Shown: piece after piece, positions 23,019 to 23,439 of the stretch
Layout: each line of letters begins with the position of its first letter
Position numbering within the stretch: position 1 is the stretch's first letter
Assembly (NCBI GenBank): GCA_037439945.1
Contig: JBBIVA010000051.1
Span: 1-23,439 of the forward strand
Direction: 5' to 3'
Length of the DNA: 23,439 bases
Origin: CALEUX01 sp037439945
GTDB taxonomy: Bacteria; Bacteroidota; Bacteroidia; Bacteroidales; Marinilabiliaceae
Notes under the pieces: model-generated
The model's database searches: none
What the model saw: only the letters and a program-made list of their open reading frames with translations
Told to the model about the DNA's origin: nothing
Position numbers and translations under genes: made by a program

Positions 23019-23439
23019 GTATAATATTTTAATTTTAAAATAGCGGATAAAATTTAATACTTTTGAGTTACTAATTTAAAATTTTATAACGGTTTAAGCC
23101 TAATATTATAATATCAGGTTATGATACTTTTTTAAAAAAGTTTACCGGTATGACATTTTGAAATGAGGTTGTCAACATAATTGACTATATTAAATTTGAA
23201 ATTTAATATTTGGTATTTTACATTTTTAATTTTGGTTTAATTAATAAACGTGCCACTATTTAAACAGAATGTTATTATTTATCACTACTATCCGATAAAA
23301 AGTTGTCTTGTCCCTATCGAGACAAAAGTTCAATTCTCAATTAAGTGTTTTACCGATCTTTAGTCCCTAACGGTACTGTGCCGGCAGGTACAGAATATCG
23401 GTAAAGATGAATCGACCCCAATTTTCAGTGTCCTGTAGG
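23019..23439. other. Non-coding right edge with palindromes
   Basis: This 421-bp stretch runs from the GH9 start to the window edge. The first 250 bases are AT-rich and should hold the GH9 promoter, though I see no well-formed boxes. The last 150 bases are more GC-balanced and palindromic (see 23307-23414). No coding frame is evident. Confidence 0.6.
23307..23414. repeat. REP-like palindromic cluster at the right edge
   Basis: Three nested structures are visible. One is ttgtccctatcgagacaa near 23308-23325. A second is a long pairing of ttaccgat (about 23350-23357) with atcggtaa further right. Inside it is a hairpin ctgtgcc-ggca-ggtacag. The cttgtccc motif also occurs in the element at 17196. 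No T-run supports a terminator. It may be a REP-type repeat or the border of an element lying outside the window. Confidence 0.4.

Overview
The window is AT-rich DNA from a member of the phylum Bacteroidota, most likely class Bacteroidia or a related polysaccharide-degrading lineage. The evidence is a SusD/RagB lipoprotein, two PorP/SprF outer-membrane proteins, both classes of type IX secretion (T9SS) C-terminal sorting domain, and Bacteroidota-style promoter boxes (TAnnTTTG) with few Shine-Dalgarno sites. No plasmid, phage, transposase or CRISPR gene is visible.

Layout. (1) 16-1725, +: a SusD-like glycan-binding lipoprotein, probably the end of a susC-susD pair cut by the left edge, followed by two hairpins. 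(2) 2117-9936, -: four exported proteins in a row. These are a 1532-residue adhesin-like T9SS type B substrate, a PorP/SprF protein, a small type B substrate with two cadherin-like domains, and a second PorP/SprF protein. The set reads as two substrate-plus-cognate-PorP/SprF units. The adhesin carries 12 Cys-pair Ig-like modules with a three-module super-period. (3) A 591-bp AT-rich divergent gap, then the bifunctional aspartokinase/homoserine dehydrogenase ThrA (+), convergent with arginine decarboxylase SpeA (-) across a hairpin. (4) A GH5 mannanase-like lipoprotein (-), divergent from a PhzF-family isomerase (+), then a GH105-like unsaturated glycuronyl hydrolase lipoprotein (+). (5) tRNA-Gly(CCC) on -, then a regulatory region with a sigma54-like -24/-12 element and an upstream inverted repeat. 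It drives a small exported protein built of repeated Trp-Met motifs, which is closed by a perfect terminator. (6) An SDR oxidoreductase (+), a gap with inverted repeats, and a GH9 endoglucanase with a T9SS type A sorting domain (-). The right edge is non-coding and palindrome-rich.

How the parts fit. SusD, GH5, GH105 and GH9 point to beta-mannan, pectin-like and beta-glucan/cellulose use. The enzymes are spread over separate transcription units and do not form one polysaccharide utilisation locus. The 2117-9936 cluster looks like a surface adhesion or gliding-type apparatus exported by T9SS. ThrA, SpeA and PhzF are unrelated to the surface genes. The least explained element is the Trp-Met repeat protein at 18953-19525 and its sigma54-like control region. 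It is the best candidate here for something undescribed.
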